The translations under genes and the position numbers were made by a program. Below the pieces are notes generated by a model. That model was not told the origin of the DNA. It did not search any database and saw only the letters and a program-made list of their open reading frames with translations. Source: Ruminococcus sp. (lineage in GTDB: Bacteria; Bacillota; Clostridia; Oscillospirales; Acutalibacteraceae). From it: a DNA stretch of 64,000 nt. Where the stretch lies: positions 104,448-168,447 of the forward strand of contig JALELS010000014.1 in NCBI GenBank assembly GCA_022768065.1. The letters are read 5' to 3'. The stretch's first letter is position 1; each line of letters starts with the position of its first letter. Of this stretch, positions 16,725 through 25,667 are shown one piece after another.

Positions 16725-17680
16725 TTTCTTTTCTCCTCATTTTTCTCATATGCTTTGATTATATCCTGCACTAACTTGTGCCTTACTACGTCCTTTTCCG
16801 TGAACGTATTTATTGAAATATCCGGAACATTTCTGAGTATTCTCATAGCGTCGGTAAGCCCTGACCTCTTACCGTCCGGAAGGTCTATCTGAGTAACGTC
16901 GCCGGTAACTACCATTTTTGAATTGAAACCGAGACGGGTCAAAAACATTTTCATTTGCTCGCGTGTGGTATTTTGCGCTTCGTCAAGTATTATAAAACTG
17001 TCGTCAAGAGTTCTGCCGCGCATATAGGCGAGCGGCGCCACCTCAATAGAGCCGCGTTCCTGATAACGCGCAAACGACTCCGCACCGAGCATATCAAAAA
17101 GCGCGTCATACAGCGGACGCAGGTACGGGTCTACTTTTTGCTGTAAATCACCCGGCAAAAATCCAAGCTTTTCGCCTGCTTCAACCGCAGGGCGGGTTAA
17201 GATAATACGGTTTACTTCTTTTGCGCGGAAAGCCGTAACCGCCATAGCCACGGCAAGATACGTTTTGCCGGTGCCTGCGGGACCCGCGCCCAAAACTATC
17301 GTATTTTTGCGTATTGCTTCAACATATTTTTTCTGCCCCAATGTCTTGGGCTTTACGGGTTTGCCCTTAGAGGTTATGCAGACGCAATCGCCCGATAAGG
17401 ACATAAGCTTGTCCTCTTCGCCGTCCTTAACGAGCGATATAACGTAACGCACGTTTTGGTCGGAAAGAGATTCGCCCTTATTTATAAGAGCCAAAAGGCG
17501 TTCTATGGCGGTTGTGGCCTTAGCCACATTTTCCGCCTCGCCGCTTATTTTAAGGTCGGAGCCACGGTTTAAAACCGTGACCGAAAACTCGTTTTCGATA
17601 AGTTTTATATTCTCGTCAAAGCTGCCGAATAAGCTTACGGCATTTTCCATACGGTCAATGCTGAGAACCTGCTCAAACAC
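16721..17680 (-). CDS. phoH: PhoH-like ATPase
   Basis: A RecA-like P-loop ATPase often linked to RNA metabolism through its constant pairing with ybeY. Walker A is GPAGTGKTYLA and Walker B FIILDEAQN. An N-terminal KH-like segment precedes the core. The start is GTG at 17680 with AAGGTGG eight bases upstream. The length is 319 residues. It follows yqfD after about 70 bp. Confidence 0.95.
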   Translation of the reverse strand: MFEQVLSIDRMENAVSLFGSFDENIKLIENEFSVTVLNRGSDLKISGEAENVAKATTAIERLLALINKGESLSDQNVRYVISLVKDGEEDKLMSLSGDCVCITSKGKPVKPKTLGQKKYVEAIRKNTIVLGAGPAGTGKTYLAVAMAVTAFRAKEVNRIILTRPAVEAGEKLGFLPGDLQQKVDPYLRPLYDALFDMLGAESFARYQERGSIEVAPLAYMRGRTLDDSFIILDEAQNTTREQMKMFLTRLGFNSKMVVTGDVTQIDLPDGKRSGLTDAMRILRNVPDISINTFTEKDVVRHKLVQDIIKAYEKNEEKRK

Positions 17681-17749
17681 TAAAAAACCACCTTAGATAA
17701 TTTTCTGTCGATATTGAATATATAGTATCACAATTTTTGTGATTAGTCA

Positions 17750-18910
17750 CTAATTTTTTTCAACAAAAATCTCGCTCTCTACGCCTATTTGTTTTTCACA
17801 TTTGTATGTTCCGCCGATTTTCGCGCCGTTTTTTTGGATATCGGAAGAAATAACCTTTGTCCCTGAAATTTCTTTTCTGCAAAGGTCGGTATATTTCTTC
17901 GCCGACAAAAGTTCCTTGTATTTTTCGTCGTCTACGGTAAATTCCTTATTGTACTCGGTTGACCTCTCTCTTATAATCCCTATCGGTAAAACGACCTTGC
18001 CGTTTGCCGCATAACTCTCCGCCGCATACATGCAGTCATACTCGGGCAAAGTTCCGAGCGGTATTCTGATTTTGAAAAAGCACAGCGTATACCTTATCTT
18101 TTCACGCGATGCCGTGCAAAATTCCGAATTTTCAAAATCCGACGAAATGTTTTTTTCGACTTCCGCGTAAACATTGCCCGCCGCATGGACAAGCGTCTCG
18201 GTTTTGTCGAGATTTGTCTTTACCCCGGATATAAGAAGATCGCCTTTTAACACAGCCGACCCCGTTTTTATTTCCTCCTGCCCCGAATACAGCTGCACCT
18301 TAGTCACTACTCCGTCCTCCGACGCCACTATATTGCACGGAGTTTCGGTGTCCTCAATTTTCGGCGCAGGCACGCTTTCACGCACCTCCACGGACGCATT
18401 CGAGCCGTTCAGATTAACGGCGGCAAACGACAAATCGCCGTCAAATATTTTTAAGGCTTCGTCTGAGATTTCTTTTGCGTTTATATCTCGGCGCTTTGCC
18501 CCCGGTTTTACCCCGAGCTCGGAAAACACGCTCAGAATTTGCTCGTCGGATATGGTTTCGTTTCCGCTGACGGATACGGTCCATATCATAGTCGATAAAT
18601 ACGACACGGTGATTATCGCTGCCGCCACGCCTATGACAAGGCCGATTCGCTTTCGCTGTTTGAAATTAAAAAACGGCAGACCTGTTTTTTTGACTATTTT
18701 CGGCTTTACTCCGGAACGCCTGACCGCCTCACGGATATTTTTATAGTCACGAAGCGTCGTTTTGGCATAGAGTTTGTCTTTTACACGTTTCACATCCCAT
18801 AATCTGACGCGGTAAACGGAGCACAAATTTATAAAACGTTCCGGAAAACCGCCCTCCGCGCAAAATTCGACATATCCGAAAAGGAATCTCAAAAAACGTA
18901 TCAAAAGCAT
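17750..18910 (-). CDS. yqfD: Sporulation protein YqfD
   Basis: A sporulation-associated membrane protein of the YqfD family. The true N-terminus is likely MLLIRFLRFLFGYVEF at 18910, just after yqfC, rather than the track start 18985 that overlaps yqfC. One TM helix sits at about 100-120 (GLVIGVAAAIITVSYLSTMIW), followed by an extracytoplasmic domain with the family's SGNE...SDEQI pattern. In B. subtilis yqfCD are in a sigma-E dependent operon. The biochemical role is unknown. Confidence 0.9.
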   Translation of the reverse strand: MLLIRFLRFLFGYVEFCAEGGFPERFINLCSVYRVRLWDVKRVKDKLYAKTTLRDYKNIREAVRRSGVKPKIVKKTGLPFFNFKQRKRIGLVIGVAAAIITVSYLSTMIWTVSVSGNETISDEQILSVFSELGVKPGAKRRDINAKEISDEALKIFDGDLSFAAVNLNGSNASVEVRESVPAPKIEDTETPCNIVASEDGVVTKVQLYSGQEEIKTGSAVLKGDLLISGVKTNLDKTETLVHAAGNVYAEVEKNISSDFENSEFCTASREKIRYTLCFFKIRIPLGTLPEYDCMYAAESYAANGKVVLPIGIIRERSTEYNKEFTVDDEKYKELLSAKKYTDLCRKEISGTKVISSDIQKNGAKIGGTYKCEKQIGVESEIFVEKN

Positions 18911-18918
18911 AGTATCAC

Positions 18919-19209
18919 TTATCCCGTAAATTCGATTGAAATTATGCTGCCCTTTATTACCGACTGTTCGTCGGAATACGAGCAAAGCGTGAGATCGCTG
19001 CCGCGAAAAGTCACGGTAAGAGAACCCGCATTTAAGGAAATTTTGTCGTCGTCATACTCGGATATGCCGAGACAACCGTCTATAACCGCCTCGCGATTTC
19101 CCTCAAACTCTATATGCGGTACCGACGGGCTCAAAATTTTAGGCATATCAAGAGCGTTTGCTATTTTTTGTTCGGGCACTTTTTTTCGTTGTTTTCTTTT
19201 TGCGGTCAA
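18919..19209 (-). CDS. yqfC: Sporulation protein YqfC
   Basis: A 96-residue YabP/YqfC family protein, linked to the mother-cell programme of spore formation. The pattern PHIEFEGNREAVIDGCLGISEYDDD, cut by short insertions, is the family core. The start is TTG at 19209 with GGAGGGG a few bases upstream. It heads the yqfC-yqfD-phoH-ybeY-dgkA-era cluster and is divergent from the ylbJ-like gene. pgpH and cdd, present in this cluster in B. subtilis, are missing. Confidence 0.88.
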   Translation of the reverse strand: MTAKRKQRKKVPEQKIANALDMPKILSPSVPHIEFEGNREAVIDGCLGISEYDDDKISLNAGSLTVTFRGSDLTLCSYSDEQSVIKGSIISIEFTG

Positions 19210-19259
19210 AATTCACCCCTCCGAAAAGACATTTTGTGTTTGTTTCTTGCCTTTTTAAG

Positions 19260-19289
19260 TTCATATATAAATATGCCTTTTCATATATT
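19260..19289 (+). promoter_or_regulatory. Possible sigma-E type promoter of the ylbJ-like gene
   Basis: TTCATATA, then about 14 bases, then CATATATT resemble the sigma-E boxes (GTCATATT, CATACAAT). YlbJ is sigma-E controlled in B. subtilis. The region is AT-rich, so chance matches are easy. Confidence 0.3.
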
Positions 19290-19314
19290 TAAATTACGGA
19301 AAAGGGTGAAAAGA

Positions 19315-20379
19315 ATGGATAAAAAGCAATATCGAAAATATATCGTTCCCGTTATACTGACTGCCTTTGTGTGCCTGTTTTTGTTTACAAAGCCCGAAGT
19401 ATGCTCCGAGGGCGTCAGGAGCGGAATACTTTTGGCGGCGGAAACGGTTGTGCCGTCGCTGTTCCCTTTTATGGCGGTGGCATCCTTTCTTTTGCGCTCG
19501 GGACTAGGCGAAGCCATGGGAAAACCGTTTGATAAGGTATGCGAAAAGCTGTTTTCGCTTCCCGGAGTTTTGGCTCCGGTTATTATTATGTCGCAGATAG
19601 GCGGATTTCCCATAGGCACCAAAATGACATATGAATTGCTCAGAAAAAATGCGATAACCGAAAACGAGGCGCAAAGAGCCTGCCTTTTTTGCATAAACGC
19701 GGGTCCCGCCTTTGTGATAGGAACGGTCGGCTCTGAAATGCTCGGAAGCGTCAAAGCGGGCATACTGCTATACATATCCACCGTTTCCGCGTCGTTTTTC
19801 ACAGGTGTTTTTTCAATGGCTCTGCGTGACAAATCGGCGGTACAAAAGAAAAAAGGCGAAACGCCGTTTGCTCTTCATGACCCTGTAAATTCTTTTGTAT
19901 ATTCCGTGAGCGACGCCACAAACGAAGTGATAAAAATATGCGCCTGGGTGGTTATTTTTAAAACCGTGTGCGACGTTTTGTCTACCTTGCCCGTTCCGTC
20001 CGGAGCAGCGTTGTTCTTTGAATTTATACTCGAAGTCACCAACGGCTGCCGCGCCGCCGCAGGCAAGGTTCCGATACCTGCCGTAGTGGCAATAATATCA
20101 TTCGGCGGTCTGTCGGTACATTGTCAAATAATGTCGTATCTCAGATACACAAAACTCAAAATGCGTTATTTTTATACGGCAAGAGCGGTATGCGCGTCTT
20201 TTTCGGCGATAATATGTATGGAACTGTTAAAAGTCTTTCCGTGTGAGGTTTCGGTATTTGCAACCGACAGCACCGTAACTCCGACGGCCTATTCGGTTTC
20301 CGTGCCTGCACTTGCGGCGCTGCTTATAATGAGCGCACTGCTCATCTTTGAGGTTGATTCGGATAAAAAAATATGTTAG
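19315..20379 (+). CDS. ylbJ: YlbJ-like sporulation integral membrane protein
   Basis: A polytopic membrane protein of the nucleoside-recognition (Gate) domain group, like YlbJ of B. subtilis, which is needed for spore cortex formation. Typical stretches are AAETVVPSLFPFMAVASFLL, IGGFPIGTKM and FCINAGPAFVIGTVG. About eight hydrophobic segments are seen. I start at the ATG at 19315 behind AAGGGTGA; the track start 19114 runs through the yqfC region and is unlikely. At 354 residues it is somewhat shorter than YlbJ. The transported compound is unknown. Confidence 0.85.
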   Translation: MDKKQYRKYIVPVILTAFVCLFLFTKPEVCSEGVRSGILLAAETVVPSLFPFMAVASFLLRSGLGEAMGKPFDKVCEKLFSLPGVLAPVIIMSQIGGFPIGTKMTYELLRKNAITENEAQRACLFCINAGPAFVIGTVGSEMLGSVKAGILLYISTVSASFFTGVFSMALRDKSAVQKKKGETPFALHDPVNSFVYSVSDATNEVIKICAWVVIFKTVCDVLSTLPVPSGAALFFEFILEVTNGCRAAAGKVPIPAVVAIISFGGLSVHCQIMSYLRYTKLKMRYFYTARAVCASFSAIICMELLKVFPCEVSVFATDSTVTPTAYSVSVPALAALLIMSALLIFEVDSDKKIC

Positions 20380-20413
20380 CATAGTGTTATACTGTTTAAT
20401 CGGGGTGAAACGG

Positions 20414-20629
20414 ATGAAAGACAAAATGCTCGGCGGAGATATTTCTCCGAAATGCGAATACTGTGAATTTTCAACACCTACAAAAGACGGCGATACGGTG
20501 CTATGCCCCAAAAAGGGCGTTGTATCAAAGGATTGGTGCTGTAAAAAATACAAGTATGATATTTTTAAACGCGAGCCGAAATTACACCCGACAGCGCCCG
20601 AATTCTCAAAAAGCGATTTTGAAATTTAA
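20414..20629 (+). CDS. Small cysteine-rich conserved protein
   Basis: A 71-residue protein with paired cysteines CEYC, LCPKKG and WCCKKYKYD, suggesting a small zinc-binding fold. The ending CKKYKYD-x-FKREPK recurs in small uncharacterised clostridial proteins. I start at the ATG at 20414 behind GGGGTGA, not at 20348 inside the ylbJ-like gene. It lies 34 bp after that gene and before a strong terminator. No function is assigned. Confidence 0.75.
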   Translation: MKDKMLGGDISPKCEYCEFSTPTKDGDTVLCPKKGVVSKDWCCKKYKYDIFKREPKLHPTAPEFSKSDFEI

Positions 20630-20636
20630 CGCAAAA

Positions 20637-20670
20637 GCCGTCCGAGAGACAAAAACAGTTCTCGGGCGGC
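20637..20670 (+). terminator. Terminator after the ylbJ-like pair
   Basis: GCCGTCCGAGA ... TCTCGGGCGGC forms an 11-bp stem with a G-U pair, followed by TCTTTTTTC. Confidence 0.85.
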
Positions 20671-20709
20671 TCTTTTTTCGGTAAAAAAAGCGAATATATG
20701 TTTAAGAGA

Positions 20710-20737
20710 TTGAAAAAGCAGGCAAAAGTGATATACT
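20710..20737 (+). promoter_or_regulatory. Promoter of the ABC exporter pair
   Basis: TTGAAA (20710-20715), 16 bases, TATACT (20732-20737), about 30 bp before the first exporter gene. Confidence 0.6.
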
Positions 20738-20765
20738 ATTATAATCACATTTTAAAGGAAAAACT

Positions 20766-22493
20766 ATGAAAAAGTATTACGCACTTTACAAAAAGCAATT
20801 TATTTTAGGTCCGGCGTTTAAACTCGCCGAGGCAATACTTGAGCTTTTGGTTCCGCTCGTTATGGCAAGGATAATCGACGTGGGAATCAAAAACGGCGAC
20901 ATACCCTACATTATAAAAATGGGACTTTTGATGATAGGGCTCGGCATAATGGGTCTTTTGTGCGCCATAGTATGTCAATACAGCGCCGCCGTTGCCCAGC
21001 AGGGAGTGGGCACGGAAATCAGAAACGATATGTTTAAAAAAATAAACTCCCTTGCGCAAAGCGATATTGACGCCTTTTCTTCGTCATCGCTTATAACGAG
21101 AATTACAAACGATGTAAACCAGATACAGTCGGGCGTTGCAATGTTTATACGCCTTATGTTCCGCTCGCCGTTTTTAATAGCCGGTTCGCTTATTATGGCG
21201 ATGAAGCTTGACCTTAAAATGTCGATAATCTTCTTTGTCGCCGGTCTTTTTGTAAGTCTTATTATGTACTATGTTTTGACTAAGAGCCTGCCGCTTTACA
21301 AGGTTATACAAAAGGTGCTTGATAAGGTCTCGCTCGTTGTCAAGGAAAATCTTTCCGGCGTCAGAGTTATACGCGCATTTTCAAAAAGCAATCACGAAAA
21401 AGAACGCTTCGCCGAAAAGAATGACGAGCTGACTAAGATAAACTTCCGCGTGGGCAGCCTTTCGGCGCTTTTAAATCCCATGACATTTGCGGTAATGAAT
21501 CTTGCAATAGTTGTTCTGCTGTATTTCGGCGGTAAAAACGTATATTCGGGCGAGCTTTCGCAAGGAAAAATAATAGCCCTTATAAGCTATATGACCCAGA
21601 TACTTCTTTCGATAATCGTATTTGCAAACGTCATAGTCGTATTTACAAAGGCTCTTGCAAGCGTTCAGCGCGTCAAAGAGGTGTTAGACGCCGAGCCGAG
21701 CATAAAAGATGACGACGCGGCATATCAAAGCGGTGACGAATCCGCTCCGGCAGTCGAATTCACCGATGTCAGCTATGCGTTCCCGAAATCCGACGAAAAC
21801 GCCCTGTCGAACATCAGTTTTACAGCCGAGAAGGGCGAAACCGTGGGAATCATAGGCGGTACGGGCGCAGGCAAAAGTACGCTCGTAAATCTGATACCGC
21901 GCTTCAGCGACGTTAAAAGCGGCAGCGTTAAGGTATTCGGTCACGATGTAAGGAATTGTAAATTCGGGTATTTAAGGCACACCATACACGTTGTACCGCA
22001 AAAGAGCAATCTTTTTTCGGGTACAATAAAGGACAACCTGCTGATGGGCGACCGCTCCGCCGATGACAGGGACATTGACTTTGCGCTTAAGGTTTCGCAA
22101 AGTGCGGAATTTGTATCAAAGCTAAAGGACGGCACGGACACTTTAATCGAGGAAAAGAGCAAAAACCTGTCGGGAGGTCAAAAGCAACGCCTTTGCATAG
22201 CAAGGGCAATAATGGGTCACCCGCGCATATTGATTTTTGACGATTCATCAAGCGCGCTTGACTTCGCCACAGACGCGGCTCTGAGAAAAGCTCTGAAAGA
22301 AAACTTAAAGGACACAACGGTATTTTTGGTATCGCAGCGCGTTAACACGGTAAAGAACGCCGATAAAATACTTGTTCTTGACGACGGCGAGCTTGTGGCA
22401 ATCGGCACGCACAAGGAGCTCTACAAAACAAACGAAGTATACCGCGACATCTGTCTGTCACAGCTTTCGGAAAAGGAGGTTGCCTCCGTATGA
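20766..22493 (+). CDS. Heterodimeric ABC exporter subunit with degenerate ATP site
   Basis: A type IV ABC exporter half-transporter of 575 residues with six N-terminal TM helices and a C-terminal ATPase domain. Walker A is GGTGAGKSTL and the signature LSGGQKQR is canonical. Walker B reads LIFDDSS, with Asp in place of the catalytic Glu, and the H-loop His is replaced by Gln (LVSQRVNT). Together these mark the degenerate-site partner of a TM287/288-like heterodimer. The stop overlaps the next gene's start (ATGA). Multidrug or peptide export is likely; the substrate is unknown. Confidence 0.93.
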   Translation: MKKYYALYKKQFILGPAFKLAEAILELLVPLVMARIIDVGIKNGDIPYIIKMGLLMIGLGIMGLLCAIVCQYSAAVAQQGVGTEIRNDMFKKINSLAQSDIDAFSSSSLITRITNDVNQIQSGVAMFIRLMFRSPFLIAGSLIMAMKLDLKMSIIFFVAGLFVSLIMYYVLTKSLPLYKVIQKVLDKVSLVVKENLSGVRVIRAFSKSNHEKERFAEKNDELTKINFRVGSLSALLNPMTFAVMNLAIVVLLYFGGKNVYSGELSQGKIIALISYMTQILLSIIVFANVIVVFTKALASVQRVKEVLDAEPSIKDDDAAYQSGDESAPAVEFTDVSYAFPKSDENALSNISFTAEKGETVGIIGGTGAGKSTLVNLIPRFSDVKSGSVKVFGHDVRNCKFGYLRHTIHVVPQKSNLFSGTIKDNLLMGDRSADDRDIDFALKVSQSAEFVSKLKDGTDTLIEEKSKNLSGGQKQRLCIARAIMGHPRILIFDDSSSALDFATDAALRKALKENLKDTTVFLVSQRVNTVKNADKILVLDDGELVAIGTHKELYKTNEVYRDICLSQLSEKEVASV

Positions 22494-24217
22494 AAAACAC
22501 AAAACGTCTCATAAAATATATAAGCCCTTTTAAATCCAATCTCTTTGGTGCGATTTTTTCCGCATTTGTCGGCATAGCGCTGTCGCTTATGGTGCCCATT
22601 CTCATCGGTAAAGGCGTAGACTGCATAACTGCTAAGGGCGACGTCGATTTCGCAAGACTTTTTAAGGTCGGCACGGTTCTCGCGGTATGCATTGTTGTTT
22701 CGGCGCTTTTCCAATGGATAATGACGTACAATTCAAATAAGCTCTCCTTTAAAACCGTTCAAAAAATGAGAACCGAGGTCTTTGAAAAGCTTACAAAGGT
22801 ACCGCTTTCATATATTGACTCCACGGCACACGGCGACATAATAAACACCGTTGTCACCGACATAGATATTGTCTCCACCGGTCTTTTGCAGGGCTTTACC
22901 CAGATATTCTCCGGCGTTGTGACAATACTCGGTACGCTCATATTTATGTTCACGATAAACTGGTATATTACGCTCGCGGTTGTGGTACTGACTCCCCTTT
23001 CGTTTTTTGTCGCTTCGTTTATAGCAAAGCACGCACACAAAAATTACGTAAAGCAGGCAAAATACCGCGGTGAAATAACCGGATTTGCCGCCGAGATGAT
23101 AGAGGGAGCCGATATAGTAACGGCATTCAACGGCGAAGAGGACGCTTACCGTCATTTTTACGAGATAAACGAAAAGCTCAAAAAAGTCGGAACAACCGCT
23201 CATTTTTATGCGGCGCTCACCAACCCCTGTACGAGATTTGTAAACGCTATGATATATGCCGTGGTTGCCGTTCTCGGCTCGATACTCACGGTAAAGGGCG
23301 GTATTTCGGTAGGTAAGCTTTCTTCTTTCCTCACCTACTGCACACAGTACACAAAGCCGTTCAACGAAATATCAAGCGTTGTAGCCGAATTTCAGAATGC
23401 ACTTGCAAGCGCCGAGCGCGTATTCAACCTGCTCGACTGCAAGGACGAACCGTCGGATGAGGGCGCTAAGGAACTTAAACCCGGTGACGGCACGGTTGAA
23501 TTTAACGATGTTTCGTTCTCATACAATAAAAATAAACCGTTTATAGAGGGACTTAATATAAAGGCGGACAGCGGCAAAACAATAGCCATAGTAGGTCCCA
23601 CAGGCTGCGGCAAGACAACACTCATAAACCTTTTAATGAGATTCTACGATGTCACAGGCGGCGAAATCGACGTAGACAGCGTAAATATCGAGTCGGTAAC
23701 GCGGGACTCGCTTCGTTCCGGATTCGGAATGGTTCTTCAGGACACATGGCTGTTTTCGGGTACAGTATTTGACAATATCGCTTACGGAAAACCCGACGCC
23801 ACACGCGAGGAGGTAATCGCCGCGGCAAAGGCGGCTCACGCGCACAGCTTTATAAAAAGGCTTGAAAACGGCTATGACACGTTTATTTCGGAGAGCGGAG
23901 ATAACCTCTCGGAAGGTCAAAAGCAGCTTTTGTGCATAGCTCGCGTAATGCTTACAAAGCCGCCTATGCTCATCTTAGACGAAGCTACAAGCTCTATCGA
24001 TACAAGAACCGAGGTCAGAATACAAAAAGCGTTTGCCCTTTTGATGGAGGGCAGAACAACATTTATCGTTGCGCACCGCCTCTCCACCATAAAAAATGCC
24101 GATGTAATTCTTGTAATGCGTGACGGAAAAATAATCGAGCGCGGACGTCACGATGAGCTGATTGAGCAAAACGGATTTTATAGAAAGCTCTATAACAGCC
24201 AGTTTGCCGTATATTAA
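22490..24217 (+). CDS. Heterodimeric ABC exporter subunit with catalytic ATP site
   Basis: The 575-residue partner of the preceding gene. It has six TM helices and an ATPase domain with GPTGCGKTTL, canonical Walker B LILDEATSS with Glu, and the H-loop IVAHRLST. Its signature is NLSEGQKQL, with Glu replacing the second Gly, as expected when its partner's Walker site is the inactive one. Overlap by four bases implies equal synthesis of both halves. The unit ends at a bidirectional terminator. Confidence 0.94.
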   Translation: MKNTKRLIKYISPFKSNLFGAIFSAFVGIALSLMVPILIGKGVDCITAKGDVDFARLFKVGTVLAVCIVVSALFQWIMTYNSNKLSFKTVQKMRTEVFEKLTKVPLSYIDSTAHGDIINTVVTDIDIVSTGLLQGFTQIFSGVVTILGTLIFMFTINWYITLAVVVLTPLSFFVASFIAKHAHKNYVKQAKYRGEITGFAAEMIEGADIVTAFNGEEDAYRHFYEINEKLKKVGTTAHFYAALTNPCTRFVNAMIYAVVAVLGSILTVKGGISVGKLSSFLTYCTQYTKPFNEISSVVAEFQNALASAERVFNLLDCKDEPSDEGAKELKPGDGTVEFNDVSFSYNKNKPFIEGLNIKADSGKTIAIVGPTGCGKTTLINLLMRFYDVTGGEIDVDSVNIESVTRDSLRSGFGMVLQDTWLFSGTVFDNIAYGKPDATREEVIAAAKAAHAHSFIKRLENGYDTFISESGDNLSEGQKQLLCIARVMLTKPPMLILDEATSSIDTRTEVRIQKAFALLMEGRTTFIVAHRLSTIKNADVILVMRDGKIIERGRHDELIEQNGFYRKLYNSQFAVY

Positions 24218-24240
24218 ATCCCGCTAAAAACACAAAAAAG

Positions 24241-24275
24241 CTCCGCAGTTAAGGTCACAGACCAAAACTGCGGAG
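24241..24275. terminator. Bidirectional terminator between exporter and cytidylate-kinase-like gene
   Basis: CTCCGCAGTT ... AACTGCGGAG, followed by TTTATTTTTTTG on the plus strand and by CTTTTTTGTG on the minus strand. It serves the convergent genes on both sides. Confidence 0.85.
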
Positions 24276-24288
24276 TTTATTTTTTTGT

Positions 24289-24915
24289 TTACTTGCCGAG
24301 TTTAATTTTCACAAAATCCTCTATGTACTTTGCGGTCTTATCAAAGCCCGCCGACGAACTGTTTATGCACAGGTCGTAGTTTTTAAAGCTGTCCCACTCA
24401 CGGCAGGTATAGTAGCGATAATAGTCGCTGCGATGGGCATCTATCTTTTTGATTTTTCTCTCCGCCTCTTTGTCGCTGAGCGAAGGCTCCAAAACCTTGA
24501 CATTCTTAATGCAGTCGTCCATTGGCGCCCAAATAAACACCTTTACGACGTGCGGCATATCGCGGAGTATGTAATCGGCGCATCTGCCGACTATTATGCA
24601 CGAACCTTTTTCGGCGAGGTCCTTAATTATTTTTGCCTGATAGTTGAATATGTTTTTATTTGAGACAAACGCGCTGCTCTCGGGGGGGATAAGTTCACCC
24701 GTGTAACGGTCGCTTGCCGGAGCGAAAATGCTCTTTTTCACAGACTCATCGTTTTGACCGAACAGCTTTACGTTTATTCCGCTCTCTTCGGAAGCCATAT
24801 AAACAAGATCGCGGTCATAGAAAGGAACGGAAAGGTCTTTTGACAGCATTTTGCCTATTGTTCTGCCGCCGCTTCCGTAACCTCTTGCGATAGTAATTAC
24901 AAAGTTTTCGTTCAT
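24289..24915 (-). CDS. Cytidylate kinase-like family protein
   Basis: A 208-residue P-loop kinase of the cytidylate-kinase-like group common in Clostridia. The N-terminal ITIARGYGSGGRTIGKMLS is a Walker A variant, and DRDLVYMASEESG follows. IIVGRCADYIL resembles a Walker B region. These proteins are distinct from canonical Cmk and their substrate is not established. It lies 29 bp downstream of livF on the same strand, perhaps only by readthrough. Confidence 0.82.
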   Translation of the reverse strand: MNENFVITIARGYGSGGRTIGKMLSKDLSVPFYDRDLVYMASEESGINVKLFGQNDESVKKSIFAPASDRYTGELIPPESSAFVSNKNIFNYQAKIIKDLAEKGSCIIVGRCADYILRDMPHVVKVFIWAPMDDCIKNVKVLEPSLSDKEAERKIKKIDAHRSDYYRYYTCREWDSFKNYDLCINSSSAGFDKTAKYIEDFVKIKLGK

Positions 24916-24944
24916 AAGATCACCGAACCTCTCAAAACGATATA

Positions 24945-25655
24945 TTATTCGCCGAGATAAGCTTTCTTTACCGACTCGTCGTTTATAAGGTCTTTTGCGT
25001 CACCCGAAAGGGTTATGTTACCTGTTTCGAGCACGTACGCCCTGTCGGCAATCGAAAGGGCTTTCTTGGCGTTTTGCTCAACCAAAAGAACGGTTGTGCC
25101 GCTCTCATTGATCACCTTTATTATATCAAAGATTTCCGAAACAAGCAACGGGGAAAGTCCCATTGACGGCTCATCCATCAAAATAATTCTCGGCTTTGAC
25201 ATGAGTGCTCTGCCCATTGCAAGCATTTGCTGCTCGCCGCCCGACAGAGTACCTGCGACCTGATTTTTACGCTCTTCAAGTCGCGGAAAACGCTCATAAA
25301 CCATTTTAAGGGTTGAAGCTATTTCGGATTTATCCTTGCGTGTATATGCTCCGAGTTTCAAGTTTTCGAGTACCGAAAGCTGCTGAAAAATACGTCTGCC
25401 CTCCGGTACGTGAGCCATACCCATGGAAACTATCTTGTGCGGCGGAGTTTTTGTAAGCTCTTTGCCGTCAAATACAATAGAACCTTTTTTAGCCTGAATA
25501 AGACCGGTAATAGTGTGAAGAATGGTTGTTTTTCCTGCGCCGTTAGCTCCGATAAGGGCTATAATTTCGCCCTCGTTTACATCAAAGGAAACACCTTTAA
25601 TAGCCTTTATAACACCGTAATTTACTTCAAGATCCTTAATTTCAAGTAATGCCAT
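24945..25655 (-). CDS. livF: Branched-chain amino acid ABC importer ATPase LivF
   Basis: One of the two ATPases of the Liv importer. Walker A is GANGAGKTT, the signature LSGGEQQMLAMGRAL and Walker B IILMDEPSMGLSP. The length of 236 residues is typical. It follows livG by 12 bp, last in the order livH-M-G-F. Confidence 0.96.
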   Translation of the reverse strand: MALLEIKDLEVNYGVIKAIKGVSFDVNEGEIIALIGANGAGKTTILHTITGLIQAKKGSIVFDGKELTKTPPHKIVSMGMAHVPEGRRIFQQLSVLENLKLGAYTRKDKSEIASTLKMVYERFPRLEERKNQVAGTLSGGEQQMLAMGRALMSKPRIILMDEPSMGLSPLLVSEIFDIIKVINESGTTVLLVEQNAKKALSIADRAYVLETGNITLSGDAKDLINDESVKKAYLGE

Positions 25656-25667
25656 AGCTGCTCCTCC

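Noticed and set aside
19281-19832. 183-aa minus-strand ORF opposite the ylbJ-like gene
   Set aside because: Antisense to a well-supported membrane protein; composition is that of a shadow frame.
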